Assembly (NCBI RefSeq): GCF_001443045.1
Contig: NZ_LKPJ01000019.1
Location: 63,458 to 127,457 of the forward strand
Source: Burkholderia ambifaria
GTDB taxonomy: Bacteria; Pseudomonadota; Gammaproteobacteria; Burkholderiales; Burkholderiaceae
Reading direction: 5' to 3'
Length of the DNA stretch: 64,000 nt
The position numbers were made by a program, and so were the translations under genes. Position 1 is the first letter of the stretch, and every line of letters begins with the position of its first letter. Below the pieces are notes generated by a model. It was not told where the DNA came from, ran no database searches, and saw only the letters and a list, made by a program, of their open reading frames with translations. This document shows positions 26,280 through 34,833 of the stretch, one piece after another.

Positions 26280-26624
26280 TTACTTCTGCGCAGTACGGGC
26301 TGGCGCCGCAGCAGGTTTTGCCGCGGCGGGCTTGCCGGCGGCCGAGGCCGTCGCAACCGAACCGGCCGCGCCGATCGTCAACCCCTCCTGCTGGAGGCGC
26401 TCGACCGTATGGCCGCCCATGCCTTTCACGCGAGACGCGAGATCTTCTGCATTCCTGAACGGCCCGCGTGCGCCGCGCTCGTCGAGAATCGCCTTTGCCC
26501 GCGCGGGACCGATGCCCTTGATGCCGACGAGTGCATCTTCGTTCGCGGTGTTGACGTCGACGGCCGCCCAGGCCGACGCAATCGCGCCGAACATCACGGC
26601 TGCGGCAAACCATTTCCTGATCAT
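26280..26624 (-). CDS. secreted ComEA-type helix-hairpin-helix protein
   Basis: A 114-residue protein with an N-terminal signal peptide (residues 1-20, ASAWA-AV) and one ComEA domain: VDVNTANEDALVGIKGIGPARAKAILDERGARGPFRNAEDLASRVKGMG. The paired helix-hairpin-helix motifs (GIKGIGPARA) bind DNA non-specifically in ComEA, the periplasmic receptor for transforming DNA. The C-terminal 35 residues are Ala/Lys/Pro-rich. No comEC, comF or pilus gene lies nearby. Family knowledge supports DNA binding in the periplasm; competence in this organism is not shown. Start at MIRKWFAA by signal peptide and spacing after hldD. Confidence 0.85.
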   Translation of the reverse strand: MIRKWFAAAVMFGAIASAWAAVDVNTANEDALVGIKGIGPARAKAILDERGARGPFRNAEDLASRVKGMGGHTVERLQQEGLTIGAAGSVATASAAGKPAAAKPAAAPARTAQK

Positions 26625-26697
26625 GTGCTGGATCTCCGATGAAAGCGGTCGGCGGCTGCCGACCGTGAGACCCAGTCTAGCGATGCAAAGCGCGCGT

Positions 26698-27690
26698 TTA
26701 AACCTGGCCGGACAGCCAACGCACGTAGCGGTCGACACCTTCCTGCACCGTCAGGAACGGCGCCTCGTAGCCGGCAGCGCGCAGTTTCGTCTGGTCTGCC
26801 TGCGTGAAGCACTGGTACTTGCCGCGCAGCGCGTCGGGGAACGGCACGTATTCGATCAGCCCTTGTTCGACTTGCTGCGCGAGCGTCAGCGGCGGCAGGC
26901 TGTCGAGCGCGCGCAGCGTGTTCACGACCGTCGATGCAATGTCGTTGAACGGTTGTGCACGGCCCGTGCCGAGGTTGAAGATGCCCGACTTCTCCGGATG
27001 ATCGAAGAAGAACAGGTTCACCTTCGCGACATCCTCGACCGAAACGAAGTCGCGCGTCTGCTCGCCCGGCGCGTAACCGTTGTACTCGCCGAACAACTTG
27101 ACCTTGCCTTCCGCGCGAAACTGGTTGAAGTTGTGGAACGCGACCGATGCCATGCGGCCCTTATGCGTCTCGCGCGGGCCGTACACGTTGAAGTAGCGGA
27201 ATCCGGCGATCTGGCTCTTCGCGCTCGGCAGCACGCGGCGGATCACCTGGTCGAACAGGAACTTCGAATAGCCATAGACGTTCAGCGGTGCCTCGACCTC
27301 GCGCTCCTCGACGAAACGCGTCGAGCCGCCGTAGATCGCGGCCGACGACGCGTACAGGAACTGCGCGCCCTGCGCGAGGCACGCATCGAGCACCGCGCGG
27401 CTGTAGCGGAAGTTGTTGTCCATCATGTAGCGGCCGTCGGTTTCCATCGTGTCCGAACAGGCGCCTTCGTGGAACACCGCGCGTACCTTGCCGAAATCGC
27501 CGCGCGTGAAGCGCTCGACGAATTCCGTCTTGTCGAGATAGTCGTCGATCTCGCAATCGATGAGGTTGCGGAATTTGTCCGCGCGCGTCAGATTGTCGAC
27601 TGCGATGATGCGCGACTCGCCGCGCTCGTTAAGCGCCTTGACGATGTTCGCGCCGATAAAACCGGCTGCGCCGGTGACGATGATGGTCAT
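26698..27690 (-). CDS. hldD: ADP-L-glycero-D-manno-heptose 6-epimerase
   Basis: Last step of ADP-heptose synthesis for the inner core of lipopolysaccharide. The 330-residue short-chain dehydrogenase has the dinucleotide motif VTGAAGFIGAN (5-15) and the catalytic YxxxK as Tyr139-GYS-Lys143. FHEGACSDT (74-82) is an HldD-specific segment. The C-terminal stretch GYEAPFLTVQEGVDRYVRWL fits the family. It is 64 bp downstream of hldE on the same strand, so the last two heptose steps are grouped. Confidence 0.97.
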   Translation of the reverse strand: MTIIVTGAAGFIGANIVKALNERGESRIIAVDNLTRADKFRNLIDCEIDDYLDKTEFVERFTRGDFGKVRAVFHEGACSDTMETDGRYMMDNNFRYSRAVLDACLAQGAQFLYASSAAIYGGSTRFVEEREVEAPLNVYGYSKFLFDQVIRRVLPSAKSQIAGFRYFNVYGPRETHKGRMASVAFHNFNQFRAEGKVKLFGEYNGYAPGEQTRDFVSVEDVAKVNLFFFDHPEKSGIFNLGTGRAQPFNDIASTVVNTLRALDSLPPLTLAQQVEQGLIEYVPFPDALRGKYQCFTQADQTKLRAAGYEAPFLTVQEGVDRYVRWLSGQV

Positions 27691-27754
27691 GGTCGTTCTA
27701 CCTGAAAAATTACAAGACATCCGTGCTGCGCGCTCGGCGCGCCGCCGAGTGCGC

Positions 27755-28705
27755 TCAGTGAAACAGTTCGTCGTAGTCTACCGTGGCCGTACCGAGCTTG
27801 CCGACCACGATGCCTGCTGCACGGTTCGCGAGCACGACGGCATCGACGAGCGGCACGCCTGCACCGAGCATCGCCGCGACCGTCGCGATCACGGTATCGC
27901 CCGCGCCGGACACGTCATACACCTCGCGCGCGAGCGCCGGTGCATGCAGTTCGCCCGTAGCGGAAAAAAGCGTCATCCCCTCTTCCGAACGCGTGAGCAG
28001 CAGGGCATCGAGATCGAGATCCGCGCGCAGCTTGGCGACACGCGCGCGCAAGTCGTCCTCCGATTGCCACTGTCCGACGACTTCGCGCAACTCCGCGCGG
28101 TTCGGCGTGATCAGCGATGCGCCCCGATAGCGCGCCCAGTCGCCGCCCTTCGGATCGACGAGCACCGGCTTGCCGGCCGCGCGCGCCTTTTCGATCATCG
28201 TCGTCACGTGCGTCAGACCGCCTTTCGCGTAATCAGACATCAGCACGACGTCGTGCTGAGGAAGCAGCGCATCGAAACGCGCGAGCCCGGCGAGCAGCAC
28301 CTCGTGCGTCGGCACCGCCTCGAAGTCGACGCGCAGCAGCTGCTGCTGCCGCGCAAGCACGCGCAACTTGATCGTCGTCGGCAGCGTCGCATCGCGTTCG
28401 AGATGCGGCGTCACGCCGCTGCTGTCGAGCAGCTCGACGATCCGCTCGCCCGGTTCGTCGCAGCCGACCACGCACAGCAGCCCGGCCTGACCGCCGAGCG
28501 TCACGGCGTTGCGTGCGACGTTGGCCGCGCCACCGAGTCGCTCTTCCTGGCGCTGCACGTGCACGACGGGAACCGGCGCTTCCGGCGAAATACGGTCGAC
28601 GTTGCCGAACCAGTAACGGTCGAGCATCACGTCACCGACGACGAGCACGCGCGAACGCGCAAGCTGCGCGCGCGGCACCGGCACCACTTCGCGAAGGGTA
28701 GTCAT
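27755..28705 (-). CDS. hldE: D-glycero-beta-D-manno-heptose-7-phosphate kinase (HldE domain I / HldA)
   Basis: PfkB-family sugar kinase that phosphorylates heptose-7-phosphate at C1. The 316 residues cover only the kinase half of E. coli HldE (about 477 residues): VLVVGDVMLDRYWFGNVDRISPEAPVPVV at the N-terminus and EVYDVSGAGDTVIATVAAMLGAG with the catalytic Asp. The adenylyltransferase half (HldC) is absent, so it must be a separate gene elsewhere. The start at MTTLREV lies 7 bp after the ugd stop; an ATG at 28744 would overlap ugd. HldA would be the strict name. Confidence 0.92.
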   Translation of the reverse strand: MTTLREVVPVPRAQLARSRVLVVGDVMLDRYWFGNVDRISPEAPVPVVHVQRQEERLGGAANVARNAVTLGGQAGLLCVVGCDEPGERIVELLDSSGVTPHLERDATLPTTIKLRVLARQQQLLRVDFEAVPTHEVLLAGLARFDALLPQHDVVLMSDYAKGGLTHVTTMIEKARAAGKPVLVDPKGGDWARYRGASLITPNRAELREVVGQWQSEDDLRARVAKLRADLDLDALLLTRSEEGMTLFSATGELHAPALAREVYDVSGAGDTVIATVAAMLGAGVPLVDAVVLANRAAGIVVGKLGTATVDYDELFH

Positions 28706-28712
28706 CGTGCAT

Positions 28713-30113
28713 TCATCCACGGAAGGAGGACTGGGGATCGACATGCGGACGCCCGATCGCATGGTAGTCGATGCCGAGTTCGGCCATCGCGTCCGGCTCG
28801 TACAGGTTGCGCCCGTCGAAGATCACCGGCGCCTTCAGTTCGGTCTTCAGACGCGTGAAATCCGGGCTCCTGAATTCCTTCCACTCGGTGACGATCACGA
28901 GCGCGTCCGCTGCCGTCACGGCCGCGTCCTGCGTATCGACGAAGTGCAGGCGCGCAAGCGCGTCGGACCCTTCACCGAGATCGAGCGCGAACACGCGGCG
29001 CGCCTCGTCGATCGCGACCGGATCGTATGCGCGCACGGTCGCGCCACGCCCGAGCAGCGCCGCGATCAGCCGACGGCTCGGCGCTTCGCGCATGTCGTCC
29101 GTGTTCGGCTTGAACGCAAGGCCCCAGACCGCGAATTCGCGACCGGCCAGGTCCGCGCCGAAGCGCTGTTCGATCTTGCCGATCAGCACGTCCTTCTGCG
29201 CGGAGTTGGCCGCTTCGACGGCCTCCAGGATGCGCAGCGGCTGGCCGTTTTCGCCCGCGGTGCGGATCAGCGCCTGCACGTCCTTCGGGAAGCACGAACC
29301 GCCGTAACCGACGCCCGCGTACAGGAAGTGATAGCCGATGCGCGGATCGGAGCCGATCCCGCGGCGCACGGCTTCGATGTCGGCACCAACCTTGTCGGCA
29401 AGATTCGACATCTCGTTCATGAACGAGATGCGCGTCGCGAGCATCGCATTCGCCGCATACTTCGCGAATTCGGCCGAACGCACGTCCATGTAGATCGTGC
29501 GCTCGTGATTGCGGTTGAACGGCGCGTACAGTTTCTTCATCTTCTCGCGCGCCACCGTGCCCGTCTCGTCGTCATCGACGCCGATGATGATCCGGTCCGG
29601 GCGCATGAAGTCCTCGACTGCCGCCCCTTCCTTCAGGAATTCCGGATTCGATACGACCGAGAACCGGTGCGCGACGCTGCCGGCGAGCCCGCGGGCGGCA
29701 AGCGCCTCGTCGACAACGGCACGCACGCGCTGCGCGGTGCCGACCGGTACCGTCGACTTGTCGACGATCACCTTGAAACCGGTCATGTGACGGCCGATGT
29801 TGCGCGCGGCCTCGAGCACGTATTGCAGGTCGGCCGACCCGTCCTCGTCGGGCGGCGTGCCGACCGCAATGAACTGGATCTCGCCGTGCGCGACGCTCGC
29901 TTCGATGTCGGTGGAGAAGCGCAGACGCCCTGCCGCGCGGTTGCGTGCGATGATGTCCAGCAGGCCCGGTTCGTGAATCGGCATCCCGCCGTTGTTCAGG
30001 ATCTCGATCTTGCGCGGATCGACATCCAGGCAGAAGACGTCGTGGCCGATCTCGGCGAGACAGGAGCCCGTGACAAGACCGACATAGCCGGTGCCGATGA
30101 TGGTGATTTTCAT
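28713..30113 (-). CDS. ugd: UDP-glucose 6-dehydrogenase
   Basis: Oxidises UDP-glucose to UDP-glucuronate with two NAD, feeding polysaccharide synthesis and the 4-amino-4-deoxyarabinose route used for lipid A modification in Burkholderia. The 466-residue protein has the NAD motif MKITIIGTGYVGLVTGSCLAEIGHDVFCLD and the nucleophile loop GVGYGGSCFPKDVQALIRTA with the catalytic cysteine. AVWGLAFKPNTDDMREAPS is the UDP-binding domain hallmark. Its neighbours are LPS genes: lapB upstream and hldE 7 bp downstream. Confidence 0.97.
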   Translation of the reverse strand: MKITIIGTGYVGLVTGSCLAEIGHDVFCLDVDPRKIEILNNGGMPIHEPGLLDIIARNRAAGRLRFSTDIEASVAHGEIQFIAVGTPPDEDGSADLQYVLEAARNIGRHMTGFKVIVDKSTVPVGTAQRVRAVVDEALAARGLAGSVAHRFSVVSNPEFLKEGAAVEDFMRPDRIIIGVDDDETGTVAREKMKKLYAPFNRNHERTIYMDVRSAEFAKYAANAMLATRISFMNEMSNLADKVGADIEAVRRGIGSDPRIGYHFLYAGVGYGGSCFPKDVQALIRTAGENGQPLRILEAVEAANSAQKDVLIGKIEQRFGADLAGREFAVWGLAFKPNTDDMREAPSRRLIAALLGRGATVRAYDPVAIDEARRVFALDLGEGSDALARLHFVDTQDAAVTAADALVIVTEWKEFRSPDFTRLKTELKAPVIFDGRNLYEPDAMAELGIDYHAIGRPHVDPQSSFRG

Positions 30114-30149
30114 AGATGTTCCGGTACGTCCCGGTAATTGACTAACTTG

Positions 30150-30172
30150 GCCGCCGGGCCGGACCCGGCGGC
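30150..30172. other. GC hairpin between lapB and ugd
   Basis: Nine-base perfect arms (GCCGCCGGG / CCCGGCGGC) with loop CCGGA lie in the 90-bp gap. There is no T run on either side, so it is not a standard terminator. It may affect transcript processing. Confidence 0.4.
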
Positions 30173-30203
30173 AACCGCAGCGCGTCGGCGCCGCATGCCG
30201 GCA

Positions 30204-31376
30204 TCAGCCCGGCATCGCAGGTTCGACGCGGCGCGGCGCGTAGGTTTCCCAGCCGCTGCATCCGGGGCACTGCCAGTAGAAAAGCCGGGCCCGGAAACCG
30301 CAATTCTGGCACGTATACCGTGGCAGATTTTTGGTGCGCTGCTTGATCAGCGTGCGCATCATTTCAAGTTCCTTACGGCGCGGCTCGTCGGCGGCCGCGA
30401 TCTGCGCATCGAGCAGGTGCAGCATGCCGGACAGGTTCGGCGACTTCTCCATCTGCGTGCGCGCGAGCGTATGCGCCGCTTCCTGGCCGCTCAGCCCGGC
30501 GATATGCTGATATGCGATATCAAGCAGGTCGTTCGACGGATAACGTTCGACATAGCCCATCAGCAGTTCGGCGCCCTCGACCGACTTGCCAAGCGCGGCA
30601 TGGGCCTTCATCAGCTTGTCTGCGACGAGCGGCAGATACGCCGGATTCTGCCCTTCGACGCGCTTCCAGTGCTCGATCGCGGCCGCGTGATCGCCCGCCG
30701 CCTCCGCGGCATCGCCGGACAGGATCGTCGCGCGCACGTTCTGCGGGTTCGCGGCAAGCGCGAGCTTCAGCTGTTCGGCCGCTGCCGGGGCGTCCTTGCG
30801 TTGCAGTGCGTCCTGCGCGAGTTCGCAGTGGAACTGCGCGATTTCGGTGCCGAGCGGCTTGTCGCTCATCGACTCGATGCGCTTCGCCGTATCGATCGAC
30901 TTGTTCCAGTCCTTCTCGATCTCGTAGATCGTCAGCAGCGCCCGCTGTGCGCCCAGTGCGTAGTCGCCATCGGCGAGCCGGTGGAAGGCCTCTTCGGCAC
31001 GATCAAGCAGGCCGGCTTTCAGAAAATCCTGACCGAGTTCGTACAGCGCGTGGTCGCGCTCGTTCACCGGCAGGTCCGTGCGGCTCAGCAGATTCTGGTG
31101 CACGCGGATCGCACGGTCCGTTTCACCGCGGCGACGAAACAGGTTGCCGAGCGCGAAGTGCAGCTCGACCGTTTCGGGGTCGAGTTTCGCGACCTCGATG
31201 AACGCATCGATCGCCTTGTCCGGTTGTTCGTTCAACAGAAAGTTCAGGCCGCGGAAATACGATCGCGGCAGGTTGGCGCTCTCCGACAGGAGATTCTTCA
31301 GGTCATAGCGTGACGCCGCCCAGCCGAGCGCGAACGCCACCGGAATTGCGAGCAACCACCAGAAATCCAGATCCAT
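30204..31376 (-). CDS. lapB: lipopolysaccharide assembly protein LapB
   Basis: Membrane-anchored TPR protein that, in E. coli, controls FtsH-dependent turnover of LpxC and so the rate of LPS synthesis. The 390-residue protein has an N-terminal membrane anchor (residues 5-20), then TPR repeats from about 45 to 300 (ELHFALGNLFRRRGETDRAI, ELGQDFLKAGLLDRAEEAF). The C-terminal rubredoxin-like zinc site has Cys356, Cys359, Cys370 and Cys373. It follows lapA by 53 bp. The gene order lapA-lapB matches E. coli, and the LPS genes ugd, hldE and hldD follow. Confidence 0.95.
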   Translation of the reverse strand: MDLDFWWLLAIPVAFALGWAASRYDLKNLLSESANLPRSYFRGLNFLLNEQPDKAIDAFIEVAKLDPETVELHFALGNLFRRRGETDRAIRVHQNLLSRTDLPVNERDHALYELGQDFLKAGLLDRAEEAFHRLADGDYALGAQRALLTIYEIEKDWNKSIDTAKRIESMSDKPLGTEIAQFHCELAQDALQRKDAPAAAEQLKLALAANPQNVRATILSGDAAEAAGDHAAAIEHWKRVEGQNPAYLPLVADKLMKAHAALGKSVEGAELLMGYVERYPSNDLLDIAYQHIAGLSGQEAAHTLARTQMEKSPNLSGMLHLLDAQIAAADEPRRKELEMMRTLIKQRTKNLPRYTCQNCGFRARLFYWQCPGCSGWETYAPRRVEPAMPG

Positions 31377-31429
31377 GCGAAATATCGAAGCAGAGACGAA
31401 AACCGCGCGAGGATCGCGCGGCTTCCGTA

Positions 31430-31723
31430 TTAAATGACGGGCGGCATCGGCGGCTGGTCGACGACGGCCGGAGTTTCACGCACCGCGCGCAGGTCGCGCT
31501 TCAGGCGTCCGTTCTCGAGACGCAAACGGAAGATGGCCGGCAGCGCGGACAGCAGGCCGGCCAGCAGCCCCACGACGAAGAACGCGAGGCCGATCAGGAT
31601 CAACGGCGCTTGCCATGCGTAGCCGGCAACGAAATTCAGCGTCGCGGTTTGCGTATTGGCCAGTGCAAGCACCAGCAGCAGCACGAACACCAATACCCGG
31701 ATCAGCCAGACGATAAACTTCAT
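31430..31723 (-). CDS. lapA: LapA-domain membrane protein
   Basis: A 97-residue inner-membrane protein. Two hydrophobic helices lie at about 3-20 and 40-62, joined by a short periplasmic loop with NFVAGYAWQAPL, and the cytoplasmic tail RLRLENGRLKRDLRAVRE is a short coiled coil that in E. coli contacts LapB. The GAGAGGG ribosome site precedes the ATG. It is separated from ihfB by 210 bp and a strong terminator, so lapAB has its own promoter. Confidence 0.9.
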   Translation of the reverse strand: MKFIVWLIRVLVFVLLLVLALANTQTATLNFVAGYAWQAPLILIGLAFFVVGLLAGLLSALPAIFRLRLENGRLKRDLRAVRETPAVVDQPPMPPVI

Positions 31724-31861
31724 GTAGCCCTCTCTTTGTTGAGGTTTGCCGTGGCGCGCGACTCCCCTTCGCGGCGCCGAATCGACCCGTATTGTAAAGG
31801 AAGCGTTTCCGCGTCACCGCACATCCTGCGGATGCGCGTTGCCACGCAGTCGCCGGAAATG

Positions 31862-31890
31862 AAAAAAGCGCCCGCAAGGGGCGCTTTTTT
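31862..31890 (-). terminator. terminator after ihfB
   Basis: The arms AAAAAAGCGCCC and GGGCGCTTTTTT with loop GCAAG lie 44 bp after the ihfB stop. It ends the rpsA-ihfB transcript. Confidence 0.92.
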
Positions 31891-31933
31891 CTTCAGCCTT
31901 CGCCGGATGGATTCCGGGCAAGCCGAACGACGT

Positions 31934-32257
31934 TCAACGCTCGTCGTCCGGATCATCAGCTTTCAGCGGCTCGCCGGCGCGGCCGTCGACGCGTTCACGC
32001 AATTCCTTGCCGGGCTTGAAGTGAGGCACGAACTTCTCGGGCACCTGCACTTTCTCCCCCGACTTCGGGTTGCGTCCGACGCGCGCCGGGCGACGGTTGA
32101 GGCCGAAGCTGCCGAAACCCCGAATTTCGATGCGATGCCCTTTCGACAGGGCGTCGGACATCGCATCGAGCATCGTTTTCACCGCGAAATCCGCATCCTT
32201 GAGGACAAGTTGCGGAAATCGCAGTGCCAGCTGCGCGACCAACTCGGATTTGGTCAT
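31934..32257 (-). CDS. ihfB: integration host factor, beta subunit
   Basis: Half of the DNA-bending IHF heterodimer. The 107 residues show the HU/IHF fold: MTKSELVAQLALRFPQLVLKDADFAVKTMLDAMSDALSKGHRIEIRGFGSFGLNRRPARVGRNPKSGEKVQVPEKFVPHFKPGKEL. The RRPARVGRNPKSGE arm with its proline intercalates the minor groove. The acidic tail beyond residue 95 is an extra feature of this lineage. It follows rpsA by 22 bp, the usual linkage. Confidence 0.97.
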   Translation of the reverse strand: MTKSELVAQLALRFPQLVLKDADFAVKTMLDAMSDALSKGHRIEIRGFGSFGLNRRPARVGRNPKSGEKVQVPEKFVPHFKPGKELRERVDGRAGEPLKADDPDDER

Positions 32258-32279
32258 ACTTCAGCAGACCTCGTGAGGC

Positions 32280-33992
32280 TTACTGGTTCTGGCCGTCGAG
32301 CTTCGCCTTCAGCAGCGCGCCGAGGTTGGTCGTACCGGTCGCAGCAGCGCTGGTGTCCGACTGCAGGCCGCGGATCGCTTCCTGTTGTTCAGCCGAATCC
32401 TTTGCCTTGATCGACAGGTTGATGCCACGCGACTTGCGATCGATGTTGATCACCATCGCGTTGACCTTGTCGCCTTCCTTCAGCACGTTGCGTGCGTCTT
32501 CGACGCGATCCTGCGAGATTTCCGATGCACGCAGGTAGCCTTCGATGTCGCCCGTCAGCGTGATGACAGCGCCCTTCGCATCGACCGACTTCACCACGCC
32601 GTCGACGATCGAACCCTTGTCGTTCATTGCAACGTAGTTGCTGAACGGGTCGCCTTCGAGCTGCTTGATGCCGAGCGAAATACGCTCCTTCTCGACGTCG
32701 ATGCCAAGCACGATTGCTTCGACTTCGTCGCCCTTCTTGTACTTGCGAACGGCTTCTTCGCCGGCTTCGCTCCACGACAGGTCCGACAGGTGGACCAGGC
32801 CGTCGATGCCGCCCGGCAGACCGATGAACACGCCGAAGTCGGTGATCGACTTGATTGCGCCCGTGATCTTGTCGCCCTTCTTGAAGTTGCGGCTGAAGTC
32901 ATCCCACGGATTCGGCTTGCACTGCTTCATGCCGAGGCTGATACGACGGCGGTCTTCGTCGATCTCGAGGACCATGACTTCGACTTCGTCGCCCAGCTGG
33001 ACAACCTTCGACGGAGCAACGTTCTTGTTGGTCCAGTCCATTTCCGACACGTGGACGAGGCCTTCGATGCCCGATTCCACTTCGACGAATGCGCCGTAGT
33101 CGGTGATGTTCGTGACCTTGCCGAACAGGCGCGTGCCCGACGGGTAACGGCGCGAGATGCCTTCCCACGGATCGTCGCCCAGTTGCTTGATGCCCAGCGA
33201 GACGCGGTTCTTCTCCTGGTCGAACTTGAGGATCTTCGCGGTGACTTCCTGGCCAACCGACAGGACTTCGCTCGGGTGACGCACACGACGCCATGCGATG
33301 TCGGTGATGTGCAGCAGGCCGTCGATGCCGCCGAGGTCGACGAACGCGCCGTAGTCGGTGATGTTCTTGACCACGCCGTTGACGATCGCGCCTTCCTTCA
33401 GCGTCTCGAGCAGCTTCGCGCGCTCTTCGCCTTGGGTCGCTTCGATCACTGCACGACGCGACAGCACGACGTTGTTACGCTTGCGATCGAGCTTGATCAC
33501 GCGGAACTCGAGCGTCTTGCCTTCGTACGGGGTCGTGTCCTTGACCGGACGCGTGTCGACCAGCGAACCCGGCAGGAACGCGCGGATGCCGTTGACCATC
33601 ACGGTCATGCCGCCCTTCACCTTGCCGGTGATCGTGCCGGTGACGAGTTCGTTGTTGTCGAGGGCCTTTTCCAGCGACAGCCACGATGCAAGGCGCTTCG
33701 CCTTGTCGCGCGACAGGATCGTGTCGCCGTAGCCGTTTTCGAGTGCGTCGATGGCGACGGACACGAAATCGCCCGACTGCACCTCAACCTCGCCCTGATC
33801 GTTCAGGAATTCCTCGATCGGAATGTAAGCCTCGGACTTCAGGCCTGCATTGACGACCACGAAGTTGTGGTCGACGCGCACGACTTCGGCGGAAATCACT
33901 TCGCCGGCGCGCATGTCTTGACGGGTCAGCGACTCTTCGAACAGAGCCGCAAAGGATTCGGTATTCGGGGTGGAGGTTTGCAGGTCGGACAT
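32280..33992 (-). CDS. rpsA: 30S ribosomal protein S1
   Basis: Six-domain RNA-binding protein needed for initiation on structured or leader-poor mRNAs; 570 residues, slightly longer than E. coli S1 (557). Repeated S1 OB-fold motifs can be seen, for example VVKNITDYGAFVDLGGIDGLLHITDIAW, KVTNITDYGAFVEVESGIEGLVHVSEMDW and AIKSITDFGVFIGLPGGIDGLVHLSDLSW. The start MSDLQTSTPN is chosen by family; the bases before it (CAGATTTTT) give no Shine-Dalgarno match, as in E. coli rpsA, which is subject to autogenous control. It is preceded by a hairpin after cmk. Confidence 0.96.
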   Translation of the reverse strand: MSDLQTSTPNTESFAALFEESLTRQDMRAGEVISAEVVRVDHNFVVVNAGLKSEAYIPIEEFLNDQGEVEVQSGDFVSVAIDALENGYGDTILSRDKAKRLASWLSLEKALDNNELVTGTITGKVKGGMTVMVNGIRAFLPGSLVDTRPVKDTTPYEGKTLEFRVIKLDRKRNNVVLSRRAVIEATQGEERAKLLETLKEGAIVNGVVKNITDYGAFVDLGGIDGLLHITDIAWRRVRHPSEVLSVGQEVTAKILKFDQEKNRVSLGIKQLGDDPWEGISRRYPSGTRLFGKVTNITDYGAFVEVESGIEGLVHVSEMDWTNKNVAPSKVVQLGDEVEVMVLEIDEDRRRISLGMKQCKPNPWDDFSRNFKKGDKITGAIKSITDFGVFIGLPGGIDGLVHLSDLSWSEAGEEAVRKYKKGDEVEAIVLGIDVEKERISLGIKQLEGDPFSNYVAMNDKGSIVDGVVKSVDAKGAVITLTGDIEGYLRASEISQDRVEDARNVLKEGDKVNAMVINIDRKSRGINLSIKAKDSAEQQEAIRGLQSDTSAAATGTTNLGALLKAKLDGQNQ

Positions 33993-34084
33993 AAAAATCT
34001 GATTGTGCATGGATCGCTGTGCCACGCCGGCCGGAATGGCAGGCTGAAAGGGCCAGATCGAAGTCCACACGGGGTTAAGGGTTC

Positions 34085-34113
34085 AAAACACGCTCCGCGC
34101 TTACGCGCGGAGC
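34085..34113 (-). terminator. hairpin between cmk and rpsA
   Basis: Nine-base perfect arms (GCTCCGCGC / GCGCGGAGC) with loop TTAC are followed on the minus strand by GTGTTTTG. This is a modest T run, so it is a partial terminator allowing rpsA its own promoter plus some read-through from cmk. Confidence 0.6.
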
Positions 34114-34133
34114 ACCTACTGCTGCCCGCCTTC

Positions 34134-34820
34134 TCAGGCGGGCTGGCCCAGCGCCCGGTACCACTGCAGCACCTGGTCGACCGCTTCATCGACCGAAAGC
34201 GCCGACGTATCGAGCAGCTTGGCATCTGCCGCAGGCTTCAGCGGCGCGGCGGCGCGATTACTGTCGCGCGCGTCACGTTCACGAAGATCCCGGAGCAAGT
34301 TATCTATATTAGCAGAAAAACCTTTTTGCATCAATTGCTTATGCCGCCTGGTCGCGCGCGCCTCGGCGCTGGCCGTCAGAAACACCTTCAGCACGGCGTC
34401 CGGGAAGATCACGGTGCCCATGTCACGCCCGTCGGCGACGAGGCCCGGTGTCTTGCGAAACGCGCGCTGGCGCGCGACGAGCGCGGCACGCACCGGCCCG
34501 TGCACGGCAATCGCCGACGCGCGATTGCCGACCGCTTCGGCACGGATATCGTTCGACACGTCGACGCCATCGAGCTGCGCGCAGCCCTCGCGGAACGTGA
34601 TGTGAAGATCGTCGATCAGCTTCACGAGCGCGTCGATGTCCTCCGCCGCGATGCCGTAGCGCACGCTCGCGAGCGCCGCTAGACGGTATAGCGCACCACT
34701 GTCGAGCAGGTGGAAACCGAGATGCGCGGCGACGAGCGCGGCGACGGTCCCCTTGCCGGAAGCAGTCGGGCCGTCGATCGTGATGACGGGGGTCGGGTGA
34801 AAGGGTCGGGTCGATTTCAT
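34134..34820 (-). CDS. cmk: cytidylate kinase
   Basis: Phosphorylates CMP and dCMP with ATP. The 228-residue protein has the P-loop ITIDGPTASGKGTVAALVAAHLGFHLLDSGALYR and the CMP-specific region around DLRERDARDSNRAAAPL. The segment VADGRDMGTVIFPDAVLKVFLTASAEARATRR is the conserved LID-side motif. It lies 13 bp downstream of aroA, an order conserved in beta-proteobacteria. Confidence 0.96.
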   Translation of the reverse strand: MKSTRPFHPTPVITIDGPTASGKGTVAALVAAHLGFHLLDSGALYRLAALASVRYGIAAEDIDALVKLIDDLHITFREGCAQLDGVDVSNDIRAEAVGNRASAIAVHGPVRAALVARQRAFRKTPGLVADGRDMGTVIFPDAVLKVFLTASAEARATRRHKQLMQKGFSANIDNLLRDLRERDARDSNRAAAPLKPAADAKLLDTSALSVDEAVDQVLQWYRALGQPA

Positions 34821-34833
34821 CGGGTCAGTCGGG

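Noticed and set aside
32385..34682. Long plus-strand open frame over rpsA and cmk (765 codons)
   Set aside because: Antisense shadow of rpsA and cmk. The true genes show S1 and kinase motifs.
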